Part shown: piece after piece, positions 32,482 through 42,239 of the stretch
Layout: each line of letters starts with the position of its first letter
Numbering within the stretch: position 1 is the stretch's first letter
Assembly: GCA_944322945.1 (NCBI GenBank)
Contig: CALUQN010000006.1
Coordinates: 1-64,000, forward strand
Origin: Candidatus Gastranaerophilales bacterium
GTDB lineage: Bacteria > Cyanobacteriota > Vampirovibrionia > Gastranaerophilales > Gastranaerophilaceae
DNA length: 64,000 bases
Direction of reading: 5' to 3'
The notes under the pieces: model-generated
Databases searched by the model: none
What the model saw: the letters and a program-made list of their open reading frames with translations, nothing else
What the model was told of the DNA's origin: nothing
Program-made: the position numbers and the translations under genes

Positions 32482-34182
32482 ATGATTGATAAAATTAATT
32501 TAGGTAATGTAAATAGTAAAAATACCCCTTATAAAAAACAGGGCAAATTTATGTCAGATACCAGAACATCTTTTGGCGGATTTGGCGAGTTTGCTTCTGC
32601 TGCTATGCAGACAATAGGCAACGGCGTTATAAAAGGGGTTCAATACTGTGAAAAATACCCGATGGTAAACGTTTCGGTATTGGATTTATCTACAGCAATC
32701 ATTCCAAGAACAATTATTGAGACAAAAGAATCAAATGCTTACGCAGGTATGGAAGCATTCAGACGTGAATCTTCCGGATTAATAGTAAACTGCATTATTC
32801 CAAGCTTTATTGTATGGGGCTTGGCTGCAGCTATGAAAAAACCGGTTATGGGAGCTTTCGGAAACGCTGCTATCTCAAAAGTCTGGGCAAATTCCGATAC
32901 TCTCGATGTCGTAAATGAATATTATACAAAAGCGGAAGGTACCGGCAAACAAAAAGTTCGTAATACAATTGTTAATATCTTTAATTCATTAGAAGGCGCT
33001 GACGGTGACTTTACCAAAGACGGCAAAAAATCGTTCAAACAAATGTATGAAGCAGCTCCGGAAAAGTTTGACAAACACTTTGATGATATGGCAGACGCCC
33101 TCTTTGACGGTAAAAAAATTGATTCTAAAAAATTAACAAAAGCGATAAAAGAAATAGTTAAAGAAACAAATATCAACGAAAATGTCAAATTTCTCGGACA
33201 GGAAAAATTCTTCTCAAATAATTTTTCATCACTGTTCAGTGAAGGTTTAAAAATTATTAAAGGTTCAATGCAGGCCGGTATTTCAGAAACTAACCCCGGT
33301 GCGTTTTCTGAATATATAACTAAAGCCAAAAGACTTGTTAAATATAAATCACTTGCAGGCCTCGGCATTGTAATTCCGCTTGCAATCTCAATGCAGCCTA
33401 TCAACAGATGGCTCACCGAGCGCAGTTCAGGTGTTAAAGGCGCACCGATTTACAAAGATTATGCAAAAGATAAGCACAACAAGCCTGCTAATGAAAATAA
33501 TACCCCGAAAGATAAAAAAGAGTCTGGTGCACTTTTAAAACAAAAATTTATTTCAATAGGTTCAATGGTCGGAGTTGCTCTTCTTTCAATGATGAAGATG
33601 CCGACAGCAAAAATGCTTGAGTTTAACAGCATTTTCCCGTCAATGGATCAGGCAAGAATTATCTCAACCGCAACCTTTGCCAGCCGCATGGGTGCTGCTG
33701 ATGACAAAAATGAACTTAGAGAAGCAACCGTTAGAGATATTGCTACCTTCTGCAGCTTGTATTTCCTTGGTGATTATGCTGCAAAAGGCATTGCCTCATA
33801 CATAGAACGGTTAGGCATAAAAGATGAAAACGGCAATGCTGTAAAACTTATCAACAGACTTAAAAATCCGAAAGAAAATGCAAATTCATTGCAAAAATTC
33901 TGGAGCTGGGTCAAAGATACCACCCTCAAAGCTTCGGACGAATTAGCTACAAGCAAAGCTAAAAATTTGAGAACGGTATGCCAGCTGGGTAATATCGCAT
34001 TCTCATTGATTGCACTAGGCGTATTTATTCCGTTATATACGCGGACAACTACTAATAAGAAGAGAGAAGCTGAACTTGCAGCAATAGCTGCTGAAAATGC
34101 AAATGCCGCGCAAGGCTTCACGCGTGAACTGATAAAAAATGATTCACCGGCATTCCAATCGTTCTTCAAGTCATATAATTAG
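32482..34182 (+). CDS. Lineage-specific membrane protein, paralogue A
   Basis: 566 residues, no known family recognised. N-terminus has DTRTSFGGFGEF, a member of the recurrent F-x-G motif. Landmarks shared with the next gene are VLDLSTAIIPRTIIETKE, AGMEAFRRESSG, ISMQPINRW and ASRMGAADDKNELREATVRD. Hydrophobic helices lie near 95-115, 288-305, 352-372 and 515-540. The C-terminal tail is charged and Ala-rich. The gene starts without a clear Shine-Dalgarno. Probably an inner-membrane or envelope protein; function unknown. Confidence 0.8.
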   Translation: MIDKINLGNVNSKNTPYKKQGKFMSDTRTSFGGFGEFASAAMQTIGNGVIKGVQYCEKYPMVNVSVLDLSTAIIPRTIIETKESNAYAGMEAFRRESSGLIVNCIIPSFIVWGLAAAMKKPVMGAFGNAAISKVWANSDTLDVVNEYYTKAEGTGKQKVRNTIVNIFNSLEGADGDFTKDGKKSFKQMYEAAPEKFDKHFDDMADALFDGKKIDSKKLTKAIKEIVKETNINENVKFLGQEKFFSNNFSSLFSEGLKIIKGSMQAGISETNPGAFSEYITKAKRLVKYKSLAGLGIVIPLAISMQPINRWLTERSSGVKGAPIYKDYAKDKHNKPANENNTPKDKKESGALLKQKFISIGSMVGVALLSMMKMPTAKMLEFNSIFPSMDQARIISTATFASRMGAADDKNELREATVRDIATFCSLYFLGDYAAKGIASYIERLGIKDENGNAVKLINRLKNPKENANSLQKFWSWVKDTTLKASDELATSKAKNLRTVCQLGNIAFSLIALGVFIPLYTRTTTNKKREAELAAIAAENANAAQGFTRELIKNDSPAFQSFFKSYN

Positions 34183-34195
34183 TAGAAAAGGCGTT

Positions 34196-35917
34196 ATGAA
34201 CATCCAACAACTAAATACACCCCGAATACAAAATAGCAAAACCGACAACAAGCGTGCCGGAAATTCTGATGTACATTTTACAGGTATATTAGAAAACGGA
34301 TTGTCAATGGGTCTGAGATATCTTGACACAAATCAGGCTGTCGGCGCAAACCTTGTGGACTTAGGCTCTATGGTTATCCCGAGAACCTGGGTAGATTTTA
34401 GAGACAGAGGCACTGCAGCAGGTTTGGAAACAGGTCGTCGTGAAGTCTCAGGCACCACAAACCACTCACTCGTTGGTGTTTACGGAACGCTGGGCGGACT
34501 TGCCGTTGCTGCTGCTACCGGCTTAAACAGCAAATTCGGAATCCGCGCTCATAAAATTTTTGCCGACGATAATACTTTAAATATTATCGCAAAAAGCTGG
34601 CACGATGCCGTACACTCTGCCGGAGATGATAAGGATGCTGTCCTCAAAAAACATATCGACACTATTGTTGACAGAATTCGTGTTTTTAATACTGATGCTG
34701 ACAGAGTTAACGGATATGTTAAAATTCCTGATGACGCTAAAAAACTTGTCAGCGAATCTTTGTGTGATGCCTTGAAAAATGCCAATTCTAAAACAACTCT
34801 ACCGGATGATGTTGCAAAATATATTTATAATATTATCACAGCACACACAGGCGGAGAAAAAAATGTTGTTCTGCTGGCGGAAGAGGGCGGCAAAGACGCC
34901 GGTAATACGTTAAAAACTCTTGTTAAAAACATATTTAACCTGACAAATGCGTTCAAGACTGACAACGCGTTTGCAGAATTTAAGGCTGCAACAAAATTTG
35001 AAACAAACGATCTGTTGAAGCGCTTGCGCAGTATGAACAGCACCCGTTCAAAAATCGGGCTTGGTATCGCAACCCTTGTTGGTGTTTCTACACAACCTAT
35101 CAATATGTACCTGACTAAGAAGAAAACAGGCAGCGACGGCTTTGTCGGCGTTGAAGGAAGAGAAAAAGACAAAACTCACACATTTAAAGTTTTAAAAACA
35201 GTTATGGCATTAATCTTTGGCGCCGGAACTCTGTCTACCATTACAACCAATCCGCGTAAATTCGCAAGCAAGTTGCAATTCCAGGGAATGATGCCGACAA
35301 TCAACCAGCTAAAATTTGTTTATGGTATGACAATTACATCACGTCTTTTGGCAGCCCGTGACAAAGATGAATTGCGTGAATCTGCGGTCAAAGATTCCCT
35401 CGGGTTCCTGAACCTGCTTGTTCTTGGGGCTCTTGTTTCTAAATATTCAGCCCGCATATTCAATTCAAAACTTGTTAACAAGCTTGATGACACAGGTAAA
35501 TCATTCTGGGGTAAAGTTAAAAATGAACTTAACAGCTCTCTCAAAACCCGTGATGAAGTCTTGATGTCAACTCTCAGACAGCAAGGAATAGATGTTGTAA
35601 AAGACGGTAAAGCAATTTCTGTATATCAGCTTCTTAAAAAAGTTAATGACATCAAAGATCCTGCAGTTAAAGACTCCCTAAAAGAACAGCTCCGTGCGCT
35701 CAACTTCTCGCAGGCAATCGGGTACGCATATTCCGGTCTGATTCTCGGGTTAGGTATCCCTAAATTGAATATCTATATGACAAAGCAATCAGAAGCTAAG
35801 CGGAAAGCAAGACTTGCCGCGCAAAAAGCGGCAGGAGAAAAACAGCCGCTGATGCTTAATATTGATAACCAAAAATTCCTTAAAACCTTTGGAATGCAAG
35901 GTGTTTCGCTTTCTTAA
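34196..35917 (+). CDS. Lineage-specific membrane protein, paralogue B
   Basis: 573 residues. Homologous along its length to the preceding gene: VHFTGILENGLSMG near the N-terminus, VDLGSMVIPRTWVDFRDRGT, AGLETGRREVSG, GVSTQPINMYLTKK, TSRLLAARDKDELRESAVKD. Hydrophobic segments lie in corresponding places. Start is the ATG at 34196 (AAAAGGCG upstream); the frame also runs through the end of paralogue A without meaning. A 13-bp gap makes the pair an operon that arose by tandem duplication and diverged strongly. Confidence 0.8.
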   Translation: MNIQQLNTPRIQNSKTDNKRAGNSDVHFTGILENGLSMGLRYLDTNQAVGANLVDLGSMVIPRTWVDFRDRGTAAGLETGRREVSGTTNHSLVGVYGTLGGLAVAAATGLNSKFGIRAHKIFADDNTLNIIAKSWHDAVHSAGDDKDAVLKKHIDTIVDRIRVFNTDADRVNGYVKIPDDAKKLVSESLCDALKNANSKTTLPDDVAKYIYNIITAHTGGEKNVVLLAEEGGKDAGNTLKTLVKNIFNLTNAFKTDNAFAEFKAATKFETNDLLKRLRSMNSTRSKIGLGIATLVGVSTQPINMYLTKKKTGSDGFVGVEGREKDKTHTFKVLKTVMALIFGAGTLSTITTNPRKFASKLQFQGMMPTINQLKFVYGMTITSRLLAARDKDELRESAVKDSLGFLNLLVLGALVSKYSARIFNSKLVNKLDDTGKSFWGKVKNELNSSLKTRDEVLMSTLRQQGIDVVKDGKAISVYQLLKKVNDIKDPAVKDSLKEQLRALNFSQAIGYAYSGLILGLGIPKLNIYMTKQSEAKRKARLAAQKAAGEKQPLMLNIDNQKFLKTFGMQGVSLS

Positions 35918-35929
35918 ATAACAACCAGC

Positions 35930-36658
35930 TTATCTCGGTAGATTTTTGAAATAATCTTTTTCTGTTAATGCGCGGTAGGCACATCCTATCCCGTTTTGGC
36001 GGCTCGGAGTATTTTTATCGCACATAATACCACTCCAGCCTCCCCAGTTAGAAGTGGATTCAGGGGAACCCATCGGAATTAATTTTCCCTGATGTGTTAT
36101 CTGAAATGAAAATAAATCATGCCCCCAAGCATTTGGGCCTTTTGCAATTCCGTTGACATCAATAGATAAAACTATGCCGTTCTCACGTGCGTTGGAATTT
36201 TGTATCATCAAAAACATTCCATCTCCTAAAATCGCCTGCCCTTCATCAAACCATTCCATTGTAACATTCTGGGTTAAATCATATGTCCTGTAACTTGATA
36301 CCCTGTTGAATACAGGATTATCCTCATCTTCTATATCCGCAGTCAGGCATCCGTTTGTACCGCAATTAAAGAAATCACGTACATATTTCTTAAATACAGG
36401 CGCAAATTTACGGCTAGGATAATTATCCCAATTAACGGTCTGCCCTTCTTCCCTTTCCATTATCAAAACAGCCTGAGTCAGGACAGAATAAGCCTTTTTA
36501 AATGCAGCTTCCAATTCTTTTCCCTCTGTCGCATTTATTAATGAGGGAATTGTCATTGCCGCAACAACTCCGATTATTCCAAGAGTTATTAAAACCTCAG
36601 CAAGCGTAAAACCTTTTTTAACAGGAATACTTAGCTTATTAGCTCCTTTTATATTCAT
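35930..36658 (-). CDS. Prepilin-like protein
   Basis: 242 residues. Class III prepilin leader KKGFTLAEVLITLGIIGVVAA with cleavage before Phe ~16 (after G). Then FKKAYSVLTQAV, equivalent to the break in the 6081-7267 gene. The globular domain has DVNGIAKGPNAWGHDLFSF (D-x-N-G...P-N-x-x-G-x-D-hydrophobic-F), shared with the proteins at 6081 and 57565, and several Cys (FNCGTNGC, MCDKNTPSRQNGIGC). Likely minor pilin or type II secretion-like pseudopilin. Convergent with paralogue B. Confidence 0.88.
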   Translation of the reverse strand: MNIKGANKLSIPVKKGFTLAEVLITLGIIGVVAAMTIPSLINATEGKELEAAFKKAYSVLTQAVLIMEREEGQTVNWDNYPSRKFAPVFKKYVRDFFNCGTNGCLTADIEDEDNPVFNRVSSYRTYDLTQNVTMEWFDEGQAILGDGMFLMIQNSNARENGIVLSIDVNGIAKGPNAWGHDLFSFQITHQGKLIPMGSPESTSNWGGWSGIMCDKNTPSRQNGIGCAYRALTEKDYFKNLPR

Positions 36659-36723
36659 AATTGCCCTCTTTTGTTCTCTTTTAGACTACATACTTTAATA
36701 AAACAATACCATAAAATAAAAAT

Positions 36724-36942
36724 GTGGACAATAAGACTACAAAAATTTTACAATTAGGGCGGAATATCTTTAACAAAAGAAAGCAAAAAGGATATTCGCA
36801 AAACGAACTTGCAGAAATGCTTGATATTTCCAGAGAACACCTTGCAAAAATAGAAACAGCAAAAAGATGTATAAGCCTTGGATTATTGATTGATATAGCA
36901 GAAAAACTTGATATACCGGTCAGAGATTTCTTTGATTTTTAA
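36724..36942 (+). CDS. Small XRE-family regulator
   Basis: 72 residues, almost only an XRE HTH: LGRNIFNKRKQKGYSQNELAEMLDISREHLAKIETAKRC, here noted as YSQNELAEMLDISREHLAKI. GTG start; TAAAAT (36712-36717) ends 6 bases upstream and no Shine-Dalgarno is seen. It resembles the N-terminal domain of the protein at 11382. No toxin or other partner is adjacent. Confidence 0.8.
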   Translation: MDNKTTKILQLGRNIFNKRKQKGYSQNELAEMLDISREHLAKIETAKRCISLGLLIDIAEKLDIPVRDFFDF

Positions 36943-36961
36943 GAGAGAACATAAAAAGCAA

Positions 36962-36987
36962 AGGCGGGATTAAACCCGCCTTTTTGT
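36962..36987. terminator. Bidirectional terminator
   Basis: AAAGGCGGG, loop ATTAAA, CCCGCCTTT with A and T runs, serving the XRE gene and accC. Confidence 0.88.
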
Positions 36988-38339
36988 TATTTTTTACCTT
37001 TACGTTTATAATATTCTTCAATAAATCCTGTATTGAAATTTCCGCTAATAAAGACATCGTCTTCAATAATATCCTGATGGAACGGAATAGTTGTTTCAAT
37101 ACCTGTTACAACGTATTCTTTCAGCGCTCTGTACATTCTGCGGCGCGCCTCGTTACGTGTTCTACCCCAGCAGATGAGTTTGCCTATCATTGAATCATAA
37201 TACGGCGGGATTGAATAATCCTGATAAACATGAGAATCAACTCTTACGCCAAACCCGCCCGGAGTTACATATCCTGTAATTTTACCCGGATTAGGCATAA
37301 AGTCTTTTTCAGGATTTTCAGCGTTTATACGGCATTCAATAGCATGTCCGCGAAGTACAATATCATCTTGGGTAAAATCAAGTTTTTCGCCTGACGCAAC
37401 AAGGATTTGTTCTCGGACTAAGTCAATGTTGGAAATCATTTCAGTTACGCAGTGTTCAACCTGAATACGAGTGTTCATTTCCATAAAATACCATTTGCCG
37501 TCGTGATCAAGCAAAAATTCACATGTGCCGGCACCTTCATATTTGATAGCCTTAGCCGCACGAACAGCTGCCGCACCCATTTCCTGACGGGTTTTAGCAT
37601 CAATAGCCGGAGACGGAGCTTCTTCAATAAGTTTCTGGTGTCTGCGCTGAATTGAACAATCTCTTTCACCTAAGTGAACAACATTTCCATACTGGTCACC
37701 GAGAATTTGCACCTCAATGTGACGCGGATTTTCAAGATATTTTTCCGCATAAACATCAGGGTTGCCGAAGAAATTCTGAGCTTCAGACTGGCAAAGATTC
37801 ATATTAGTTTCAACTTCATCATCATTTCTGACAATTCTCATACCTTTGCCGCCGCCGCCTGCCGTTGCTTTAAGAATAATAGGATAACCGACTCTGTGCG
37901 CAAAGTCTTTAACTTCTTCAACTGTTTTGACAATCCCAGTCCCCGGAGTAACAGGGACATCATTTTCAATCATAGTTTTGCGCGCAGTTGCTTTATCACC
38001 CATTTTTCTCATAGCTTCAGCAGTCGGACCTATGAATTTTATGTGGTGCTGAGCACAGATTTCTGCAAAATCAGCTCTTTCAGACATAAAACCGTATCCC
38101 GGGTGAATTGCATCAGCGCCTGCAACCAGAGCGGCAGAAATAATTGCCGGAATACTCAGGTAGCTTTTAGAACTTTGAGCCGGGCCTATGCAATATGCCT
38201 CTGTTGCCAATCTTACGTGAAGAGAATTTGCATCAGCCTGTGAGTATATAGCGACAGTCGGAATACCCAGCTCTCTGCAAGCTCTTATAATTCTAACGGC
38301 AATTTCGCCTCTGTTAGCTATTAAAACTTTTCTAAACAT
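36987..38339 (-). CDS. accC: Biotin carboxylase, acetyl-CoA carboxylase subunit
   Basis: 450 residues. Carboxylates biotin on BCCP with ATP and bicarbonate. N-terminal [23 protein letters not shown]-grasp loop [10 protein letters not shown]; biotin/bicarbonate site MNTRIQVEH followed by CVTEM, where most homologues have [21 protein letters not shown]. Full length. Third gene of efp-accB-accC with a 61-bp gap containing a hairpin. Confidence 0.96.
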   Translation of the reverse strand: MFRKVLIANRGEIAVRIIRACRELGIPTVAIYSQADANSLHVRLATEAYCIGPAQSSKSYLSIPAIISAALVAGADAIHPGYGFMSERADFAEICAQHHIKFIGPTAEAMRKMGDKATARKTMIENDVPVTPGTGIVKTVEEVKDFAHRVGYPIILKATAGGGGKGMRIVRNDDEVETNMNLCQSEAQNFFGNPDVYAEKYLENPRHIEVQILGDQYGNVVHLGERDCSIQRRHQKLIEEAPSPAIDAKTRQEMGAAAVRAAKAIKYEGAGTCEFLLDHDGKWYFMEMNTRIQVEHCVTEMISNIDLVREQILVASGEKLDFTQDDIVLRGHAIECRINAENPEKDFMPNPGKITGYVTPGGFGVRVDSHVYQDYSIPPYYDSMIGKLICWGRTRNEARRRMYRALKEYVVTGIETTIPFHQDIIEDDVFISGNFNTGFIEEYYKRKGKK

Positions 38340-38352
38340 ATCCTTTTCCCTA

Positions 38353-38394
38353 AAAGTTAAAGGGTAACAGCAAAATCGTTACCCTTTATAACTT
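38353..38394 (-). other. Intercistronic hairpin between accB and accC
   Basis: AAAGGGTAAC ... GTTACCC TTT with an 8-10 base loop and extra flanking pairs. No T run follows on the transcribed strand, so mRNA processing or stabilisation is more likely than termination. Confidence 0.55.
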
Positions 38395-38400
38395 AAATAA

Positions 38401-38862
38401 CTATTCTATATACATCAAAACCTGACCGAATTCAACCGGCTGACCGTCTTCAACACAAATTTCAACGACTTTACCTGAAAATTCGGATTCGATTTCGTTC
38501 ATAAGCTTCATAGCTTCAACAATACAAACCACATCACCTTGAGAAACGGTTTGACCGACTTCAACAAATGGTTTAGCATCCGGAGACGCAGCCTTGTAGA
38601 AAGTACCAACCATCGGAGAAGTCAGCGGTTTGCCTTGCTTAGCAGGTTCAGCCGCAGCCGGAGCCGCAGGCTGTGCAGCCGGAGCAGATGCCGGGGCTGC
38701 TGCAGCAGGAACAGCCTGCTGAACAACCGGTGCACTAACAACCGGCGGAAGATCTTTTCTCATTGTCAAAGCTTGTTCGCCGTCTTCTAAAGAAATCTCA
38801 GTCAGTGAAGTTTCTTCAAGAATTTTAGCTAATTTTTCAATATAATCAACATCAAATTTCAT
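38401..38862 (-). CDS. accB: Biotin carboxyl carrier protein of acetyl-CoA carboxylase
   Basis: 153 residues. N-terminal helical region, then an Ala/Pro linker (~50-75) and the biotinyl domain. [22 protein letters not shown] and the biotinylation site [12 protein letters not shown] (Lys ~117) are clear. Operon with efp upstream (26-bp gap) and accC downstream. Works with AccC in the first step of fatty acid synthesis; accA and accD lie elsewhere. Confidence 0.96.
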   Translation of the reverse strand: MKFDVDYIEKLAKILEETSLTEISLEDGEQALTMRKDLPPVVSAPVVQQAVPAAAAPASAPAAQPAAPAAAEPAKQGKPLTSPMVGTFYKAASPDAKPFVEVGQTVSQGDVVCIVEAMKLMNEIESEFSGKVVEICVEDGQPVEFGQVLMYIE

Positions 38863-38888
38863 TTTTTATAAGCCTTTCTAACTAAAAA

Positions 38889-39446
38889 TTAACATCTGTC
38901 AAGATATTCATTTGTTCTGGTATCAACTCTGATTTTGTCACCGTTGGAGATGAAGAACGGAACGTTAACAACAGCGCCGGTTTCCAGAGTCGCAGGTTTT
39001 GTACCGCCTTGAGCAGTGTTACCTTTTTCAGACGGAGGGGTATCAACAACTTCAAGTTCAACGTGCGCAGGGATATCAACCCCGATAATTCTGGAATCGT
39101 GCATCAGAACTTGAACAACCATATTTTCTTTCAGGTATTTGATACCGTCGCCGACTTGATCTTTTGTCAATTGTAATTGTTCGTAGGATTCCATATCCAT
39201 CATAACGTAGTCATTACCTTCTTTGTAGAGGTATTGCATTTCGCGGCGGTTAAGCATAGCTTTACCGACTTTTTCACCGGCTCTGAATGTTTTTTCAATA
39301 ACCTGACCGGTTTCAACGTTTTTAAGTTTAGTTCTGACGAATGCAGCACCTTTGCCCGGTTTTACGTGCAAAAATTCTACAACAGACCACAAGCCGTTAT
39401 CTAAATCCAACGTCAAGCCTGTTTTTAAATCATTTACTGATATCAT
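38889..39446 (-). CDS. efp: Translation elongation factor P
   Basis: 185 residues, three OB-like domains. The loop that reaches the peptidyl-transferase centre is HVKPGKGAAFVRTKLKN with a lysine at the tip. YLYKEGNDYVMMDMESYEQ and the C-terminal GDKIRVDTRTNEYLDR are typical. Relieves stalling at polyproline. AAAAGGGG precedes the ATG. efp heading accB-accC is a common bacterial arrangement. No EpmA/EpmB gene is in the window. Confidence 0.96.
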   Translation of the reverse strand: MISVNDLKTGLTLDLDNGLWSVVEFLHVKPGKGAAFVRTKLKNVETGQVIEKTFRAGEKVGKAMLNRREMQYLYKEGNDYVMMDMESYEQLQLTKDQVGDGIKYLKENMVVQVLMHDSRIIGVDIPAHVELEVVDTPPSEKGNTAQGGTKPATLETGAVVNVPFFISNGDKIRVDTRTNEYLDRC

Positions 39447-39534
39447 ATTTTTCCCCTTTTAAAAGTATAAACAATTATATGTAAACAAATAATAGCATAA
39501 ATATAGAATTTTTCAAACAATGTAACAAGAATTA

Positions 39535-40281
39535 TTAAGAACGTTTGACTTTAGAAACGGTTTTGCCGTCTTCTTCATAGAAGAATGTTGCTATTTTCTT
39601 TCGTGTTTTGAGGTCAAAAATTTCTTCCATAGCTTTTGTGCCGTTTTCACGGAACCAGTTGTAATTTATTCTTTTGTTTACATAGTCATAAGCTTCTATT
39701 GTTGCAGGCTTTTTAGTCCCGGGGTAATATTCAATTACTTTTAGTATTCTGTTGTTTTCGTTATCAATAATCTTTTTACCGACGACTTTTCCCATAGAGT
39801 CAAAGATAGCCTGCATAATTTTTTTTGGTTTTTCTTTTGGTTTAATAGCAATATCTCCGTCGGCTTCGTTGGCTATTTGTGCTGCACGGCGCATGGAGGC
39901 TTCAATTACCTCCTGCATCTGCTGGGCAGCCTGCTGCATTTCGGCGCGCATTTTAGCGGGAGAACGATAGTTGAATAAAAAGTTCACCAAAGTTATTCCG
40001 CCGATTATTGATAATATCGTACCGACAATGCCCTGTGATGACGATTGGGGTTTCTGTGTTTTTTGAGTTTGAAGACTATTGATTTTATCATTTTGTAATT
40101 TTATAAGCCGTTTTTGTTTTTCAATCAGATCCTGTTCTTTAGTCCGCGGGGTAACAGATGCCGATACACCGGGCAAAGATGCGTTTGCCGCAGAAATCAC
40201 AGGCAGCGCCGGGGAGGCGGCGTTTTGCGCTGATATGTATTTGCTTAAAAGATTTGTACTACCTACAGGATTGATTGCCAT
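39535..40281 (-). CDS. Lineage-specific membrane-anchored hypothetical protein
   Basis: 248 residues. Low-complexity Ala/Ser/Pro N-terminus with INPVGSTNLLSKY, then a short coiled coil (EKQKRLIKLQNDKINSLQTQ), a membrane helix (QGIVGTILSIIGGITLVNFLF, ~88-108), and a C-terminal region with repeats resembling the MORN/YD-like pattern (YYPGTKKPATIEAYDYVNKR). ATG 40281 is chosen because TAAAAT ends 7 bases before it; an upstream in-frame start is unsupported. Function unknown. Confidence 0.7.
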   Translation of the reverse strand: MAINPVGSTNLLSKYISAQNAASPALPVISAANASLPGVSASVTPRTKEQDLIEKQKRLIKLQNDKINSLQTQKTQKPQSSSQGIVGTILSIIGGITLVNFLFNYRSPAKMRAEMQQAAQQMQEVIEASMRRAAQIANEADGDIAIKPKEKPKKIMQAIFDSMGKVVGKKIIDNENNRILKVIEYYPGTKKPATIEAYDYVNKRINYNWFRENGTKAMEEIFDLKTRKKIATFFYEEDGKTVSKVKRS

Positions 40282-40354
40282 AACAAGTATTTTAAGTCGA
40301 AACAAGTTAAAAATTGCCTGAAAAGAAACGTTTTTTTACAAATTTTAATATACG

Positions 40355-40363
40355 TGATAAAAT
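40355..40363 (+). promoter_or_regulatory. Extended -10 of rsgA operon
   Basis: TGATAAAAT, ending 9 bases before the ATG at 40373. No Shine-Dalgarno. Confidence 0.55.
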
Positions 40364-40372
40364 TGATTTGCA

Positions 40373-41377
40373 ATGAAACAGGGACAGATATATAAAATAC
40401 ATTCAGATTTTTATTATATAGATGCAGACGGAGCCTCCGTCGAGTGCAAGGCGCGCGAGATTTTAAAAAAAAGAAAAGAAAAAATTCTTGTAGGTGATAT
40501 TGTCAAATTCAACAACGGGTATATTGAAGAAATTTTAACAAGAAAAAATTACATCTCACGCCCAAGCGTCTCTAATATTGATCAAATAATAATCGTCTCA
40601 GCGCTTAAAGAACCTGAACTTGACCTGCACCAATTAAACAGATACATCGCTCTTTCAAAATACTATAAAATTCCTGCAGTATTGTGTTTCAACAAAGATG
40701 ACCTTGAAATAAGCAAAGCTGATATAAAAAGAATTTTAAGTATATATGAGCCGCTCGGATTTAAAACAGTATTTACATCAGCAACCGAAAAACACGGAAT
40801 AAAAGCTTTCCGTGCACTGTTGGAAAACAAGACCAGCGTACTGTGCGGCAATTCCGGTGTCGGTAAATCAAGTCTGATTAATGCAATAAATCCGGAGTTG
40901 AATCTTCGCACAAAAGCTGTCAGCGAAAAACTTCAGCGAGGTACTCATACTACACGCCACTGTGAAATTATAAAACTGGATGATACTTCAAAAATTGTTG
41001 ACACTCCGGGCTTCAGCAACGTAAAATTTGATTTTATTCTTCCGGCTGATGTTGATTTATTATTTGATGAAATGATTCAGTACCGTGACTTTTGCAAATA
41101 CGCCGACTGCCTGCATATAAATGAGGACGGGTGTGCGGTGATTAATAATCTTGATAAAATTGAGTCAAGCCGCTATGAAAGCTACCTTGAATTTATAAAA
41201 GAGGCAAAGGAATATAAAGAGCGTATAAAATATGAAGGCAAAAAAACAGAGCAGGCAAAAAAAATTGTGCACAACCGCGAGATGACCAAAATAAGTGAAA
41301 AAAAACGCCGAAGTTCCAGACGCCGGACAAAACAAGATATTTATAAGGACATAGAATACCATGATGAAGATGAATGA
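40373..41377 (+). CDS. rsgA: Ribosome small-subunit-dependent GTPase RsgA
   Basis: 334 residues. Circularly permuted GTPase: G4 CFNKDDLE and G5 TSAT before G1 GNSGVGKSSLIN, then G2 and G3 VDTPGF. N-terminal OB domain (VGDIVKFNNGYIEEIL). The C-terminal zinc knuckle is CKYADCLHINEDGCAV. A lysine/arginine-rich tail follows. Helps 30S maturation. First gene of a three-gene overlapping operon. Confidence 0.95.
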   Translation: MKQGQIYKIHSDFYYIDADGASVECKAREILKKRKEKILVGDIVKFNNGYIEEILTRKNYISRPSVSNIDQIIIVSALKEPELDLHQLNRYIALSKYYKIPAVLCFNKDDLEISKADIKRILSIYEPLGFKTVFTSATEKHGIKAFRALLENKTSVLCGNSGVGKSSLINAINPELNLRTKAVSEKLQRGTHTTRHCEIIKLDDTSKIVDTPGFSNVKFDFILPADVDLLFDEMIQYRDFCKYADCLHINEDGCAVINNLDKIESSRYESYLEFIKEAKEYKERIKYEGKKTEQAKKIVHNREMTKISEKKRRSSRRRTKQDIYKDIEYHDEDE

Positions 41378-42239
41378 TTATATTGAATTGATAGACAAAA
41401 AACTTGACGAATACATGCCGGTTGAGTATCCGGAAAACATTTTTAAATCAATGAAATATACTGTTACACTGCCGGGTAAAAGACTGCGGCCTGTGATGTG
41501 TCTGGAAGCTTGCAGAATGTTCGGCGGGGATTTTGAAGACGCGATTCCGACAGCCTGCGCAATAGAGATGCTTCACGCTCAAACCCTCATACACGACGAC
41601 CTGCCGTGTATGGATAACGATGATTTCAGACGCGGAAAACCGACAAATCATAAAGTGTTCGGTGACGCGATTGCTACACTTGCCGGCGATGCACTTTTAA
41701 CTTTTGCTCCGCAAATTATCCTGAAAAATTCAAGAAATTTAGGCGCTGAAAAACTGTTAAAAATAATGGAAGAGTATTTTCATGCAGCCGGCGCATACGG
41801 GGTAATCGCCGGACAAGTAGTAGATATAGAAAGCGAACATTCAACACCTGAAAATCCGCAGAAAACCCTTGATTACATTCATACACACAAAACAGCCGAC
41901 TTATTTAAACTTGCCCTCAGAACCGGTGCAATAATTGCGGATGCAACGGATGAGCAATTAAAAGAAATCACGGAGTTCGGACAATGTCTGGGCGTAGCAT
42001 TCCAGGTTTCTGACGATATACTTGATGAGATTTCAACATTCGAAGAAATGGGCAAAACTCTCGGCAAAGATAAAGAGGCCGGAAAACTTACCTATACAAG
42101 TTTGTATGGACTAGAAGATGCAAAATGTAAAGTCGCTTGCATGTTGAAAAAATGTTATGATATAATGGAAAAGTACAATATTGACTCTTTAGTCTTTGAT
42201 GAAATAATTACAGGAATAAAAAAGAGAGTAGGAAACTAA
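41361..42239 (+). CDS. Polyprenyl (farnesyl/geranylgeranyl) diphosphate synthase
   Basis: 292 residues. First aspartate-rich motif DDLPCMDNDDFRRGKPT (~77-93), second DDILD in FQVSDDILDE (~216). LIHDDLPCMDND is characteristic of the IspA/CrtE short-chain group. GQVVDIES and TYTSLYGLE are also conserved. Makes C15-C20 prenyl diphosphates for undecaprenyl, quinone or carotenoid pathways. Starts inside the end of rsgA (ATG 41361 or 41364). Confidence 0.92.
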   Translation: MMKMNDYIELIDKKLDEYMPVEYPENIFKSMKYTVTLPGKRLRPVMCLEACRMFGGDFEDAIPTACAIEMLHAQTLIHDDLPCMDNDDFRRGKPTNHKVFGDAIATLAGDALLTFAPQIILKNSRNLGAEKLLKIMEEYFHAAGAYGVIAGQVVDIESEHSTPENPQKTLDYIHTHKTADLFKLALRTGAIIADATDEQLKEITEFGQCLGVAFQVSDDILDEISTFEEMGKTLGKDKEAGKLTYTSLYGLEDAKCKVACMLKKCYDIMEKYNIDSLVFDEIITGIKKRVGN

